In this document: in pieces, positions 1-8,339 of the stretch
Layout of the letters: every line of letters starts with the position of its first letter
Position numbering within the stretch: the stretch's first letter is position 1
From: Rhizobium herbae
GTDB taxonomy: Bacteria > Pseudomonadota > Alphaproteobacteria > Rhizobiales > Rhizobiaceae
Direction of reading: 5' to 3'
Length of the DNA: 64,000 nt
Assembly: GCF_019511375.1 (NCBI RefSeq)
Contig: NZ_JAEUAO010000008.1
Location: forward strand, 55,255-119,254
Made by a program: the position numbers and the translations under genes
The notes under the pieces: model-generated
The model's database searches: none
What the model was told of the DNA's origin: nothing
Seen by the model: only the letters and a program-made list of their open reading frames with translations

Positions 1-830
1 GCCGTCCCGCAACTCGTCGTCTGCGTGAAATTCGTCACGCCACGGGCCTCCAGTTCAGGATTGGTGTCGCGCTGGTAGCCGTTAAGGGAAAAATTCATGG
101 CGCGCGCCGTCTCGCCTGCAACGATAATGGTGACGACGGGTTTTTGCGCCTTGGCAATCACCCGGCCGATTTTGGCGTCAGTCCCCAGAGGAGCGCGAAC
201 CAGCCCGATCTCGCGATAGGCGCTGACTACAAGGGCGATGGCCGACGTAATCGGCGCAAACGGCGTCAGTTTCGCCATCATGTCCCGGTGTTCGCGAATG
301 TTGGAAGAGAGACCCGAGTAGTTGGCAAAGGCAAGCCCGGCACAAAGAGACAGACAGACGACGACGGCGGCAAGATTGACGAAGACCTTGCTGAGCAAGG
401 GTCGATGTTTGACCCGCGTCGCCAAGACCAGCGCCGACGGCAGAACACCGTACAGAATGACATGCATGATGAAGGTTGCCGTGATGAGATGGCTCGCTTC
501 TTCAGGTGTTGTGACCACGGCATTCCGGATCATCTCCTTGTCGATCACCACGCCGAAAAAATCCGTATAGTAGGACGCGATCGAGCCTGCGATGATGAGG
601 AAGACGAGAAACGGCTTGATAAGATACTTCGCCGAAAAGACGATCATGCCGGCGAACACCAGGAACATGATCGCAGCGGCGAACATGTAGAATGCGTCGT
701 GCAGCCCACCGAAAACGTGTAAGGCATCGTTCCAGAAGGTGAGATTGAGGGCGACCAGGATGTAAACGCCCACAAACAGGCTCAACGGTATGCTCCCCAA
801 GGTGGGGCGCCTGGGAAAGAGACGGTTCAA
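1..830 (-). CDS. Phosphoethanolamine transferase, EptA type (partial, cut by window start)
   Basis: The frame reads leftward and runs off the window, so only about 276 N-terminal residues are present. It shows a multi-helix membrane region (roughly residues 14-160), then the start of the periplasmic alkaline-phosphatase/sulfatase-like domain. GETARAMNFSLNGY carries the metal-ligand Glu of the family. TTSCGT, at the very edge of the window, holds the expected nucleophilic Thr. The family moves phosphoethanolamine from phosphatidylethanolamine to lipid A or other periplasmic glycans at the inner membrane. No ATG is usable: a stop lies at 834-836, and the only plausible start is TTG at 828-830, preceded by GGAG at six-base spacing. 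The exact acceptor is not visible from the sequence. Confidence 0.85.
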   Translation of the reverse strand, partial: MNRLFPRRPTLGSIPLSLFVGVYILVALNLTFWNDALHVFGGLHDAFYMFAAAIMFLVFAGMIVFSAKYLIKPFLVFLIIAGSIASYYTDFFGVVIDKEMIRNAVVTTPEEASHLITATFIMHVILYGVLPSALVLATRVKHRPLLSKVFVNLAAVVVCLSLCAGLAFANYSGLSSNIREHRDMMAKLTPFAPITSAIALVVSAYREIGLVRAPLGTDAKIGRVIAKAQKPVVTIIVAGETARAMNFSLNGYQRDTNPELEARGVTNFTQTTSCGT

Positions 831-960
831 GCTTTACTCCAGCAACAAAGGAAGGACAACGATCCGTTCCTTCTGTGCTGCGCGGCTGACATTAAGCTGA
901 ACGCCGGCAAAGTCCTTGCCCGGTGACCTCTTCGCCGCGAAGATGACCGCCTGACGCTCC

Positions 961-2082
961 TTATACCCTCGTGGCCCGCAGCCGCTCCTCGTCGAGCACC
1001 ACGCCCAGCCCGGGCGTTTCGCCCAGTTCCAGCCAGCCATCCTTGTGCGTCAGTGGCGAGAGCATTGCGTAGTCGCGGCGCTCCTCGCTCCATTCGGGAT
1101 TGTCGTAGGGATATTCGAGGAACGGCGCGTCGCCCACGCCGGCGGTGAGGTGGGCGTTGGCGAGCACCCCGACGCCATTGGTCCAGGAGTGCGGCGTGAA
1201 CATCACGCCGGCCTCGCGGGCCTGGTAAGCGAGACGGCGGCAGCCGGTGATGCCACCGGTGAGTGCCACATCCGGCTGGATGACATCGAAGGCGCGGGCC
1301 TCGATGATGTCGCGGAACTCATAGAGTTCCCGGGTCATCTCGCCGCCGGCAATGCGCACGCTGGTCGCGTCGGAGAGGCGGCGCATCCCTTCGCGGTCGG
1401 CGCGAAACAGCGGTTCTTCCATCCAGTAGACTGTCAGCCTTTCCAGCTCTTTCGCCACAGCCAGCGCATCCTTGAAGGTCCAGGCCAGCGTCGTGTCCCA
1501 CGGCATGCGCCAGCCCTGGTTACAATCGACCATCAGTTCCAACCGGTCGCCAACGCGCGCGCGGATGGCTTCGAGCGCCTTCACATCGGCCTTCCAGCTG
1601 CCGCGGCCGCCGGCCGATGAGGAAAAGCGCACCTTCATCGCCGGGAAACCTTCCTCGATATAGCGCTCGGCCTGATCGGCCATGGCCGAGGGCTCGCGCA
1701 GGACCCCGGAGGAGGCATAGAGCCGGACCTTGTCGGCCCGGCCGCCGAGCATGCGCCAGACCGGTTCCTGCGTGATCTTGCCGGACAGGTCCCAGAGCGC
1801 CAGGTCCATCGGCCAGCAGCGGCCGTAGTGGAAAGAAATATGCGACAGCACCTCGTAATGCCGCTCCAGATGACGCGGATCCGCACCGATGAACAGGTCC
1901 TCGTGCCCCTCGAAGCCCTTCATCAGGTCGCCGGAGCCGATCCCCTCGCGGCCCTCATCATCACGGACGCGAACGATCGTCACGTCGAAATGTTGCCGCG
2001 GACGGCCGTCCCAACTCGCCTTGAAGGCCGGGTGGAGCGGCAGCCGGTGATGGGTGATCTCGATGGAGTTGATCTTGCTCAT
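961..2082 (-). CDS. Mandelate racemase/muconate lactonizing enzyme family protein (probable acid-sugar dehydratase)
   Basis: This 373-residue protein is an enolase-superfamily enzyme with an N-terminal capping domain and a beta/alpha barrel. Expected Mg ligands are D186 (VDCN), E222 or E223 (MEEP) and E248 (GGE). The general-base dyad is H298 (TPHSW) with D271 (QPDV), which places it in the mandelate racemase subgroup; most members dehydrate or epimerise acid sugars. The usual K-x-K at the end of strand 2 reads K150-V-R152. It is the last gene of a three-gene unit, 15 bp after the aldehyde dehydrogenase. Acid-sugar dehydratase is the likely role by family, but the substrate cannot be read from the sequence. 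Confidence 0.85.
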   Translation of the reverse strand: MSKINSIEITHHRLPLHPAFKASWDGRPRQHFDVTIVRVRDDEGREGIGSGDLMKGFEGHEDLFIGADPRHLERHYEVLSHISFHYGRCWPMDLALWDLSGKITQEPVWRMLGGRADKVRLYASSGVLREPSAMADQAERYIEEGFPAMKVRFSSSAGGRGSWKADVKALEAIRARVGDRLELMVDCNQGWRMPWDTTLAWTFKDALAVAKELERLTVYWMEEPLFRADREGMRRLSDATSVRIAGGEMTRELYEFRDIIEARAFDVIQPDVALTGGITGCRRLAYQAREAGVMFTPHSWTNGVGVLANAHLTAGVGDAPFLEYPYDNPEWSEERRDYAMLSPLTHKDGWLELGETPGLGVVLDEERLRATRV

Positions 2083-2097
2083 GCGGCTCTCCTCGCC

Positions 2098-3597
2098 TCA
2101 GCCGAAATGCTGCCAGATGGTCTTGTAGTCGCAATATTTGTCGATCGCATGCACCGAGCGGTCGCGGCCGAAACCGGACTGCTTGAAGCCGCCGAAGGGC
2201 GTGGCGAAATTCGACATGTCGTAAGTGTTGATCCAGACGGTGCCGGCATGGATCGCCTCGGAGAAGCGATGGACGCGGTTCATGTCCGTGGTGAAGACGG
2301 CTCCCGCCAGACCGTAGATCGTGTCGTTGGCGATCCTCAAGGCTTCGTCCTCTGTGTCGAAGGGGATTGCCGCGAGAACGGGTCCAAAAATTTCCTGACG
2401 GGCAAGGCGCATGTCGTTGGTCACATCGACGAAGACGCCGGGGGAGACATAATAGCCGCCGGTTTCCGACAGCGTCCGCTCGCCGCCGAAGGCACGCCGC
2501 GCACCTTCCTTCTCGCCGACCGCGATCATCGAGAGCACTTTGTTCATGTGCTCTTCCTCGATCAGCGCGCCGATCTGCGCCGACGGCTCGAAGGGGTGGG
2601 CGAGCGTGATGTCGCTCCTGGTGACGGCTTCGATTTTGGCGATCAGCGCCTCCTGCACCGAGCGCTCGACAATCAGCCTTGTCGAGGCATGGCAGGTCTC
2701 TCCGGAATTGTAGAAACAGCCCCAGGCGACGGCGGTCGCCGCCGCATCGAGATCGGCATCGGCAAACACGACGAGCGGCGACTTGCCGCCAAGCTCGAGC
2801 GCCACGCGCTTGACGTTGGATTGCGCGGCATAACCCATGATCAGCTTTCCGACCTCGGTCGAGCCGGTAAAGGCGATCATGTCGACATCCATGTGCAGCG
2901 CCAGCGGCTTGCCGGTTTCCTCGCCGTAACCGGTGACGACGTTCAGCACACCCGCCGGAAGACCCGCCTCGAAGCCGAGTTGGGCGAGACGGATGGCCGA
3001 CAGCGAAGACTGTTCCGCCGGCTTGAGCACGACGGAGTTGCCGGCGGCGATCGCCGGGCCGAGCTTCCAGGCGTCGATGATCATCGGGTAGTTCCAGGGC
3101 GTGATGGCGCCGATGACGCCGATCGGCACCTTGCGTACGATGGCGCGCTCGCCCGGCGGGGTCGGTGCGACCTCGTCGTAGAGCTTGTCGATCGTCTCGC
3201 CGTAGAACTGGATGCCGTCGGCGCAGAGGCGAACGTCGACTTTCAGCGAGGCCATGACCGGCTTGCCGACATCCAGCGTTTCGAGCAGCGCCAGTTCGTC
3301 GCCATGGTCGCGAATCGCCTGGGCCCAGTTCAGCATGATCCTCTTCTTTTCAAGCGGATCCTTCTTCCGCCAGATTCCGCTTTCGAAGGATGCGCGGGCC
3401 GCCGCCACTGCGCGGTCGATATCGGCGGCATTGCCCCGTGCAAGCCTGGGGCCGGGCTTGCCGTCCATCGGACGCTTCCGGGTGAAGGTCTCACCGGACG
3501 AGGACGGCGACAGTTCGCCATCGATGAAATGGCGGCCTTCCGGCTTCAGGGCCGAGAGCATGTCTTCCCAATAGTCGCGAGTATAATCCTTGGTCAT
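2098..3597 (-). CDS. NAD(P)-dependent aldehyde dehydrogenase, PuuC/betaine-aldehyde type
   Basis: A 499-residue ALDH of standard length. Catalytic residues sit at canonical positions: N169 (PWN), E268 (LELGGK) and C302 (GETC). The sequence from IDGEL through FGGFKQSGFGRD resembles gamma-glutamyl-gamma-aminobutyraldehyde dehydrogenase (PuuC), but this broad family also includes betaine-aldehyde and hydroxy-aldehyde enzymes. The chosen ATG at 3595-3597 lies 2 bp after the stop of the upstream alcohol dehydrogenase, so translation is probably coupled. An upstream in-frame extension is out-of-frame sequence inside the alcohol dehydrogenase and was discarded. With the alcohol dehydrogenase it could oxidise an alcohol to an acid through an aldehyde. 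Confidence 0.9.
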   Translation of the reverse strand: MTKDYTRDYWEDMLSALKPEGRHFIDGELSPSSSGETFTRKRPMDGKPGPRLARGNAADIDRAVAAARASFESGIWRKKDPLEKKRIMLNWAQAIRDHGDELALLETLDVGKPVMASLKVDVRLCADGIQFYGETIDKLYDEVAPTPPGERAIVRKVPIGVIGAITPWNYPMIIDAWKLGPAIAAGNSVVLKPAEQSSLSAIRLAQLGFEAGLPAGVLNVVTGYGEETGKPLALHMDVDMIAFTGSTEVGKLIMGYAAQSNVKRVALELGGKSPLVVFADADLDAAATAVAWGCFYNSGETCHASTRLIVERSVQEALIAKIEAVTRSDITLAHPFEPSAQIGALIEEEHMNKVLSMIAVGEKEGARRAFGGERTLSETGGYYVSPGVFVDVTNDMRLARQEIFGPVLAAIPFDTEDEALRIANDTIYGLAGAVFTTDMNRVHRFSEAIHAGTVWINTYDMSNFATPFGGFKQSGFGRDRSVHAIDKYCDYKTIWQHFG

Positions 3598-3599
3598 GG

Positions 3600-4763
3600 T
3601 CAGGCGGCCTTCGGAAGGGACATGATGATGGCTGCGAAACGGGCGATGTCCTCGTCGCTGATTTCGCGGATGGTCGAGCGGCGCATCGGCTGGTTTTCCG
3701 GCGCCTTCATCTCGGCGGCGAGCGCAGCCGCATCCAGCGCTTCGAACGCATTCGGCAGGGCGCGGACGATGCCGCAGCGGTCCATCAGGCCGGAGACGAA
3801 AGCCGGAAGATCCGCCGCCTTGGCAAGACCGCAGGCTTTGGCAGCCGCATTGAGATCGGCGGTATCGGCCTCGACCAGCCAGGCAAGCGTCGCCTCGAAG
3901 CCGAGTGCGGTGGCAAGTCCATGGTGGACAGGAGCCAGGCCCGCCAGCGCGTGGCTGATCGTGTGGGCGATTGCGGTGCCGCAATTGTCGATGGCAATCC
4001 CGGCATAGCACGAGCCGAGCAACACCTTGCCGCGCGCGTCCAGATTGGCCGGTTCGTTGACGGCTGTTTCCAGCGCCCCGGTGATAAGGCGCAGGGCTTC
4101 ATGCGCATAGATTTTGCCACCGGCGTGGGTGTTGCGGTTGGTGGCTGCCTCGAAAGCATGGATGAATGCGTCCATGCCGCACCAGGCCGTGAGATTGGCG
4201 GGCAGCGTCGCGGTCAGCACCGGGTCAAGCAGCACGAGATCAGCCTTGCTCTCGGCCCCCCAGACCCAGAGCTTCTTGCCCGCTGGCCCGGCGAAGATGT
4301 TGGTCGCAGACGTTTCCGATCCGGTGCCTGCCGTCGTCGGCACCATGATCTTCTTCAAAGGGTTCTTGGGCAGCGGATTGACGGCGAGCGCATAATGCAT
4401 CGCATCCTCGCCGGAGGCAGCACAACAGGCGGCGATCTTGGCAATGTCCAGCGCCGAGCCGCCGCCGATGCCGATTACGACATCCGCGCCCGCGACGGCT
4501 TCGGTCGCACGCCGCACATGTGCGATCTTCGGTTCGCCCGCGAAATCGCAGAAGACATGCGCCGCGATGCCTTCGGCCTGCAACTGGGTTGCGATGCGAC
4601 CGGCAAGCCCCGATTGAGCAAGGAAGCCGTCGATGACGATGGCGGCGGTTTTCGCACCAAACGACGAGGCAGCGGCGCCGATCGTTTCGTGAATATTTTC
4701 GCCGAAACGGATTTCGGGAACGAATGAAGTGGAAAAAGCCACGGTGGTGATCCTGCAATGCAT
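3600..4763 (-). CDS. Iron-containing (group III) alcohol dehydrogenase
   Basis: Up to 387 residues, the usual size of Fe-type ADHs. It has the dinucleotide motif GIGGGSALDIAK and the metal ligands D198, H202 (GMDAFIHAFE), H271 (ISHALAG) and H281 (VHHGLATA). Members interconvert alcohols and aldehydes with NAD(P); relatives include lactaldehyde reductase and maleylacetate reductase. The first ATG is at 4761-4763, but a GTG at 4740-4742 preceded by AGGA gives the shorter N-terminus MAFSTSF and may be the true start. It is the promoter-proximal gene of the operon and is divergent from a LysR gene 93 bp away. Confidence 0.88.
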   Translation of the reverse strand: MHCRITTVAFSTSFVPEIRFGENIHETIGAAASSFGAKTAAIVIDGFLAQSGLAGRIATQLQAEGIAAHVFCDFAGEPKIAHVRRATEAVAGADVVIGIGGGSALDIAKIAACCAASGEDAMHYALAVNPLPKNPLKKIMVPTTAGTGSETSATNIFAGPAGKKLWVWGAESKADLVLLDPVLTATLPANLTAWCGMDAFIHAFEAATNRNTHAGGKIYAHEALRLITGALETAVNEPANLDARGKVLLGSCYAGIAIDNCGTAIAHTISHALAGLAPVHHGLATALGFEATLAWLVEADTADLNAAAKACGLAKAADLPAFVSGLMDRCGIVRALPNAFEALDAAALAAEMKAPENQPMRRSTIREISDEDIARFAAIIMSLPKAA

Positions 4764-4791
4764 GTTTGATGCTGCTTCCAGCCTGCATCAC

Positions 4792-4846
4792 AATCTGATA
4801 TTTTCAAACACAGGCATTTTTCGGCCATTTTGATAATCTGAAATCA
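4792..4846. promoter_or_regulatory. Candidate LysR-binding region between the divergent ADH and lysR genes
   Basis: The 93-bp intergenic region holds a direct repeat AATCTGA (4792-4798 and 4835-4841). It also holds TGAT-N8-ATCA at 4831-4846, which contains a T-N11-A spacing (T4834 to A4846). LysR regulators normally bind T-N11-A dyads in such divergent promoters. The match is short, so this is only a candidate. Confidence 0.35.
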
Positions 4847-4856
4847 TGGAGACGGG

Positions 4857-5759
4857 ATGCTGGACCATATTCCGCTGGAAGCGTTCCGGGTGTTCGACGC
4901 TGCCTGCCGGCAGATGAATTTTTCCAAGGCGGGGCGCGAACTCAACATCACCCAGGCCGCCGTCAGTCGCCGCATCAAGGGTCTGGAGGATCATCTCGGT
5001 GCGCAACTGTTCACGCGGCGCGGCAAGAACCTGGACCTGACGCCGCAGGGCGCGCGCCTGTTCCAGCGCGTTCGCGCCGCGCTGGACTATCTTGAAGAGA
5101 GCCTCGACCCCTTCCGTTCCGTTAAAGGCGGGACGATCGCCATAGCGGCGAGCGGCTCGGTGTCGCATCTCTGGCTCGGCGGCCGCCTGCGCGATTTCGG
5201 CAAGGAGAACCCGTCGATCTCGCTCAGGCTGCTGACCTCGGACACGTCGTCGGATCTCGCCGCCGAAACCAATGATCTCGTGATCCTTTATTCGACCGGC
5301 GAACATCCGCGCTGGGAACTGACATTAATGATGCCGGAGCGGCTGATGCCCGTTGCGTCGCCGGATTATCTCCACAGCCGTGGCCTTAATGCCGCAACCC
5401 TCACCATCGAGCAGATCGCGTCGCTGGATCTCATCGACTACGAACGCTTCAACGCGCACTGGATTTCCTTCCGACAGTGGTTCAGCCGCGTTTCTCCGCC
5501 GCTTCGGATGAAGCTGCAGAACCCGCGGTTTTCCTTTTCCACCTATATCATGGCGATCGATGCCGCGCTCCGGGGAGACGGTATTGCGCTTGGCAGCCTC
5601 GGTTTGATCGAAGAGCAGCTGGCCGATGGCAGGCTCGTAACGGTCGGCTCGGAGTGTCTTTCCACCGGCTACGGCTATTATCTCGGCCTTCCGAAAGACA
5701 GGACGGTCACGCCGGAGGCGCGGCGGCTGCATGTATTCCTGACGGGCTCTAAGGGTTGA
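4857..5759 (+). CDS. LysR-family transcriptional regulator (GcvA-like)
   Basis: A 300-residue LysR protein. The winged helix-turn-helix is at about residues 5-64 (FSKAGRELNITQAAVSRRIK), followed by a periplasmic-binding-like effector domain. The N-terminal block LEAFRVFDAACRQMNFSKA is typical of the GcvA-like branch. It is transcribed away from the ADH-ALDH-racemase operon with a shared 93-bp intergenic region, so it is the natural candidate regulator of that operon. The inducer is unknown. The ATG at 4857 follows GGAGACGGG. Confidence 0.88.
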   Translation: MLDHIPLEAFRVFDAACRQMNFSKAGRELNITQAAVSRRIKGLEDHLGAQLFTRRGKNLDLTPQGARLFQRVRAALDYLEESLDPFRSVKGGTIAIAASGSVSHLWLGGRLRDFGKENPSISLRLLTSDTSSDLAAETNDLVILYSTGEHPRWELTLMMPERLMPVASPDYLHSRGLNAATLTIEQIASLDLIDYERFNAHWISFRQWFSRVSPPLRMKLQNPRFSFSTYIMAIDAALRGDGIALGSLGLIEEQLADGRLVTVGSECLSTGYGYYLGLPKDRTVTPEARRLHVFLTGSKG

Positions 5760-5913
5760 CCGGCACCGAGCGGCATAGCCACCTCTGCCTATCTGGCAAG
5801 ACACCGGGCACTCATTTGTCCGATGCAACCGAATCATGCGATGGTCTTGCCCTCTGCAGCCGGGAACCACGTTGAGCCTCTCGCCTCCATCCTCTGAACT
5901 TGCGGCCCCGCCA

Positions 5914-6111
5914 ATGCCATGGTCAAATCTGCTGCTTTCATTTTACACCTTGATATGTCTGTTTTTTATCGACAATACGTATCGCGAGGGTGAGGCCGCC
6001 GGCGGCGCCTGGGATGCGATGCGTGTTCTCGGATTGTTTTTGTGCCTGCTCTGGCCATGGCTCCTCCTTCACGTGATCATCTCGGCCTGCAGAAACCGGC
6101 AGACGGGCTGA
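5914..6111 (+). CDS. Small two-helix membrane protein, hypothetical
   Basis: A 65-residue frame starting at ATG 5914 encodes two hydrophobic segments, about residues 5-18 (LLLSFYTLICLFFI) and about 41-58 (VLGLFLCLLWPWLLLHVI), joined by a short charged loop (NTYREGEAAGG). The tail is basic (CRNRQTG). This pattern of two clean helices is unlikely in a random shadow frame, although no good ribosome-binding site precedes it. An in-frame extension back to 5836 looks non-coding. I do not recognise a family. It lies between the lysR gene and another single-helix membrane protein on the same strand. Confidence 0.5.
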   Translation: MPWSNLLLSFYTLICLFFIDNTYREGEAAGGAWDAMRVLGLFLCLLWPWLLLHVIISACRNRQTG

Positions 6112-6194
6112 CGAACGTCCACAATCTCGCCCGCCACGCACGCCAGGATGATCTGGCACGGATCGAAGGCACCGGCGATCGGGCGTGACGCCTG

Positions 6195-7097
6195 GTGAAA
6201 CCGCGGAGTTCGGGTTTCGGCATGCAGGAGGAGCAGAAGAGCAGATCTGGAAAGATGTTCTTTCTCGTTGCTGTCGGCCTGATCTTTGCCGGCATCCTGG
6301 CGACCGTGCTGCTGGCCAACGGCCAGCGCAACCTCCGCCACCTGCTCGCCTATCTCGGCCATCCCGATCTTCTGGCAACGGACGAGCCGGCGCCGAAACA
6401 GGTGAAGGTTATCCGCAGCAAGAGCGTCCGCCTGCCGCCGGCGCGCATGGTTCTGCCGGTCTACGCCTTCAGCGATCTCAAGGCGCCGCAACAGCAGTTC
6501 ATCCGCCTGATCCAGAGCGACCCGCGCAGCCTGTGCGAACGCCTGAAGGCCGGCGGCTTCGGCGATCTCGGCTGGACGATCAGCAGCGGCAACAAGGACA
6601 ATTGGGAATGCTCGTCGTCCGTCGATCTTCCGCCAAGAGCCGACAGTATGACACAGTCCTCGATCTTCATCCTTATCAAGGGCGACGGCGAAAACCGCGT
6701 CACATCTTTCCGCGTCAAGCTGAACATCGAAGACGCCGCCGATGCCGTCGAGGTTGCCGACCTCGCCGGCAAGGCGGCTACCATCTTCCTGAACCAGGTG
6801 CGCTGGGAGAACCCCGGCGAGATCATCCGCAAGATCCACGCGCTCGAAGACTTCGACATCCGCAACTTCGGCAGCCGGATCCAGTTCAAGCGCGAGTTCG
6901 GCGAAACGCCGCGCTACAATTTTCTTGCCAACCAGATCAGAAAGCGCGGCCAAAGCACACCCGGCGACATTTTCTTCGACCGGACCAAATGGTTCCTGCT
7001 GAGCGGCAGCGACGGCCTGCCGATGATCGATGGCATGATGGCGGGTGAAAGCGCTGATGGGCTGACATTGACGGCCCCGGAAAAGACGGCGCCGTAA
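6195..7097 (+). CDS. Single-pass membrane protein of unknown function
   Basis: Up to 300 residues from GTG 6195; an ATG at 6222 (residue 10) is an equally reasonable start. A short charged N-terminus is followed by one transmembrane helix (about residues 21-42, FFLVAVGLIFAGILATVLLA). A soluble domain of about 250 residues follows, with two Cys (SLCERL and WECSSS) that could pair in the periplasm. I do not recognise the fold. It is upstream of a polysaccharide-initiating sugar transferase on the same strand but separated from it by about 418 bp, so co-transcription is uncertain. Confidence 0.75.
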   Translation: MKPRSSGFGMQEEQKSRSGKMFFLVAVGLIFAGILATVLLANGQRNLRHLLAYLGHPDLLATDEPAPKQVKVIRSKSVRLPPARMVLPVYAFSDLKAPQQQFIRLIQSDPRSLCERLKAGGFGDLGWTISSGNKDNWECSSSVDLPPRADSMTQSSIFILIKGDGENRVTSFRVKLNIEDAADAVEVADLAGKAATIFLNQVRWENPGEIIRKIHALEDFDIRNFGSRIQFKREFGETPRYNFLANQIRKRGQSTPGDIFFDRTKWFLLSGSDGLPMIDGMMAGESADGLTLTAPEKTAP

Positions 7098-7515
7098 GCG
7101 GATCTCACCTGTTTGGAAATTTCAACTGGCGCCCTGTTGACGGTTGGCAACAACGGCAGCGCATTAAATATGCCGCACCGCAGCAAGACGTTGAACCGAC
7201 ACCGCAACGACCCCAAAAATGAACCATTTTGGGGCGTTGCGAATTAACCACGCGCAACAACAACGCGCATTCGGAGACTTGTCAAAGACAATCATATTTA
7301 ATAAACAATTAAAAACAAAAAATACCTTTGCAAAAATACTCTCAAGGGACGGCAACACTCCACAGGCGCCTACGAGAAGAACCTTGCCGCAAGGCAGGAA
7401 GCCTTATTGCTTTTTGAAATACGACCGGCGTTTTGCCGGAAACCTGATTTCAGTGACGGCCGCTTCGCGGTGGCCAGCGCGGCCTGCCAATAAATGACAG
7501 GAGTTATTTAAAGCC
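7098..7515. other. AT-rich intergenic region upstream of the sugar transferase
   Basis: About 418 bp without a convincing gene, notably AT-rich around 7290-7345 compared with its neighbours. A short forward frame here (7219-7497) has no family features. The stretch contains the strong dyad at 7204-7240 and probably the promoter of the sugar transferase gene. Confidence 0.6.
7204..7240. promoter_or_regulatory. Long imperfect inverted repeat (terminator or operator)
   Basis: GCAACG-a-CCCCAAAA, an 8-base loop, then TTTTGGGG-CGTTGC: a 14-bp stem with one bulged A. No T tract follows on the plus strand. It could end the upstream gene or act as a protein-binding site in front of the sugar transferase. 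Confidence 0.5.
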
Positions 7516-8277
7516 ATGACAGAAAAAATGTTGTTGCAACAATCAACTGCTATCGGCGTGGAGGATAGCCTGCTTAGCCGGAATACTTCCGGGCTGTTTG
7601 CTGCTCAAACCAAGGAACGGCGCCCGGACGATAACAATTTTTACATCAATCCGGCCAGTGCGCCGAACATGCCTGTCCAACTTGCAATCAAGCGCGTGAT
7701 CGATATCGGCGGCGCACTCTTCGGTATTCTTGTTCTTTCACCGGTTTTTCTTCTGATTGCCGTCCTGATCAAGCTGGAAAGCAAGGGGCCGGTTTTCTTC
7801 AAGCAGTTGCGAACGGGTCTCAACGAAGTGCCGTTCGAAATCCTGAAATTCCGCTCCATGTATACCGCTCTCTGCGACGTCAGCGGCATGCGGCAGACAA
7901 TCGACAACGATCCCCGCATCACCTCGGTCGGGCGTTTTCTGCGCAGGACCAACCTCGATGAATTGCCGCAATTGTGGAACGTATTGATCGGCGACATGTC
8001 GTTGGTCGGACCACGTCCGCACGTGCCCGACATGCTGGCTGCCGGCCGCAACTATGACGAACTGGTGCAGGGCTACGAGTACCGGCACCTGATGCGGCCA
8101 GGCCTCACGGGTCTTGCACAGGCCCGCGGGCTGCGCGGCCCCACCGCACATCGCTGGGTGGCGATCCGCCGGATCGTTTGCGACGTGGAATATGTCCGGC
8201 ATTTCTCGCTGCTCCTGGACATGAAGATCATCGTGCGCACGGTGATCAACGAGCTGAAGGGCGGCACCGGCTTCTGA
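7516..8277 (+). CDS. Undecaprenyl-phosphate sugar-1-phosphate transferase (ExoY/PssA type)
   Basis: This 253-residue bacterial sugar transferase starts polysaccharide repeat-unit synthesis by moving a hexose-1-phosphate onto undecaprenyl phosphate at the inner membrane. A variable N-terminus of about 55 residues precedes one membrane segment (about 62-88). The conserved catalytic block follows: FKQLRTG, KFRSM, DELPQLWNVLIGDMSLVGPRP (about 148-168) and RPGLTGLAQ. The length matches the short ExoY/PssA class rather than the five-helix WbaP class. The only nearby Shine-Dalgarno-like run (AGGAG at about 7499) is unusually far from the ATG. A rho-independent terminator follows, so it appears monocistronic. 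Confidence 0.88.
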   Translation: MTEKMLLQQSTAIGVEDSLLSRNTSGLFAAQTKERRPDDNNFYINPASAPNMPVQLAIKRVIDIGGALFGILVLSPVFLLIAVLIKLESKGPVFFKQLRTGLNEVPFEILKFRSMYTALCDVSGMRQTIDNDPRITSVGRFLRRTNLDELPQLWNVLIGDMSLVGPRPHVPDMLAAGRNYDELVQGYEYRHLMRPGLTGLAQARGLRGPTAHRWVAIRRIVCDVEYVRHFSLLLDMKIIVRTVINELKGGTGF

Positions 8278-8311
8278 GGTCCGCAACGCCTCTTGACGGT
8301 CCCAATGCAAA

Positions 8312-8339
8312 GCCGCCGGCGCCAGCTGGCGGTTTTTTG
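8312..8339 (+). terminator. Rho-independent terminator of the sugar transferase gene
   Basis: CCGCC...GGCGG stem around the perfect palindrome CGCCAGCTGGCG (8320-8331), followed directly by six T, 35 bp after the stop codon. Confidence 0.8.

Noticed and set aside
144..722. Forward-strand frame of 192 residues at the window start
   Set aside because: It is antisense to the phosphoethanolamine transferase frame, which has clear family motifs; composition is Arg/Asp-rich as in GC-driven shadow frames.
834..1040. Small frame between the racemase and phosphoethanolamine transferase genes
   Set aside because: It is in frame with, but separated by a stop from, the transferase, and overlaps the end of the racemase gene.
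1828..4008. Forward frame of 726 residues opposite the aldehyde dehydrogenase and racemase genes
   Set aside because: Antisense shadow in high-GC DNA; both opposite-strand genes show intact catalytic motifs and this frame shows none.
7219..7497. Possible 92-residue gene in the intergenic region before the sugar transferase
   Set aside because: No ribosome site, no hydrophobic or conserved pattern, and it begins within the loop of a long inverted repeat.
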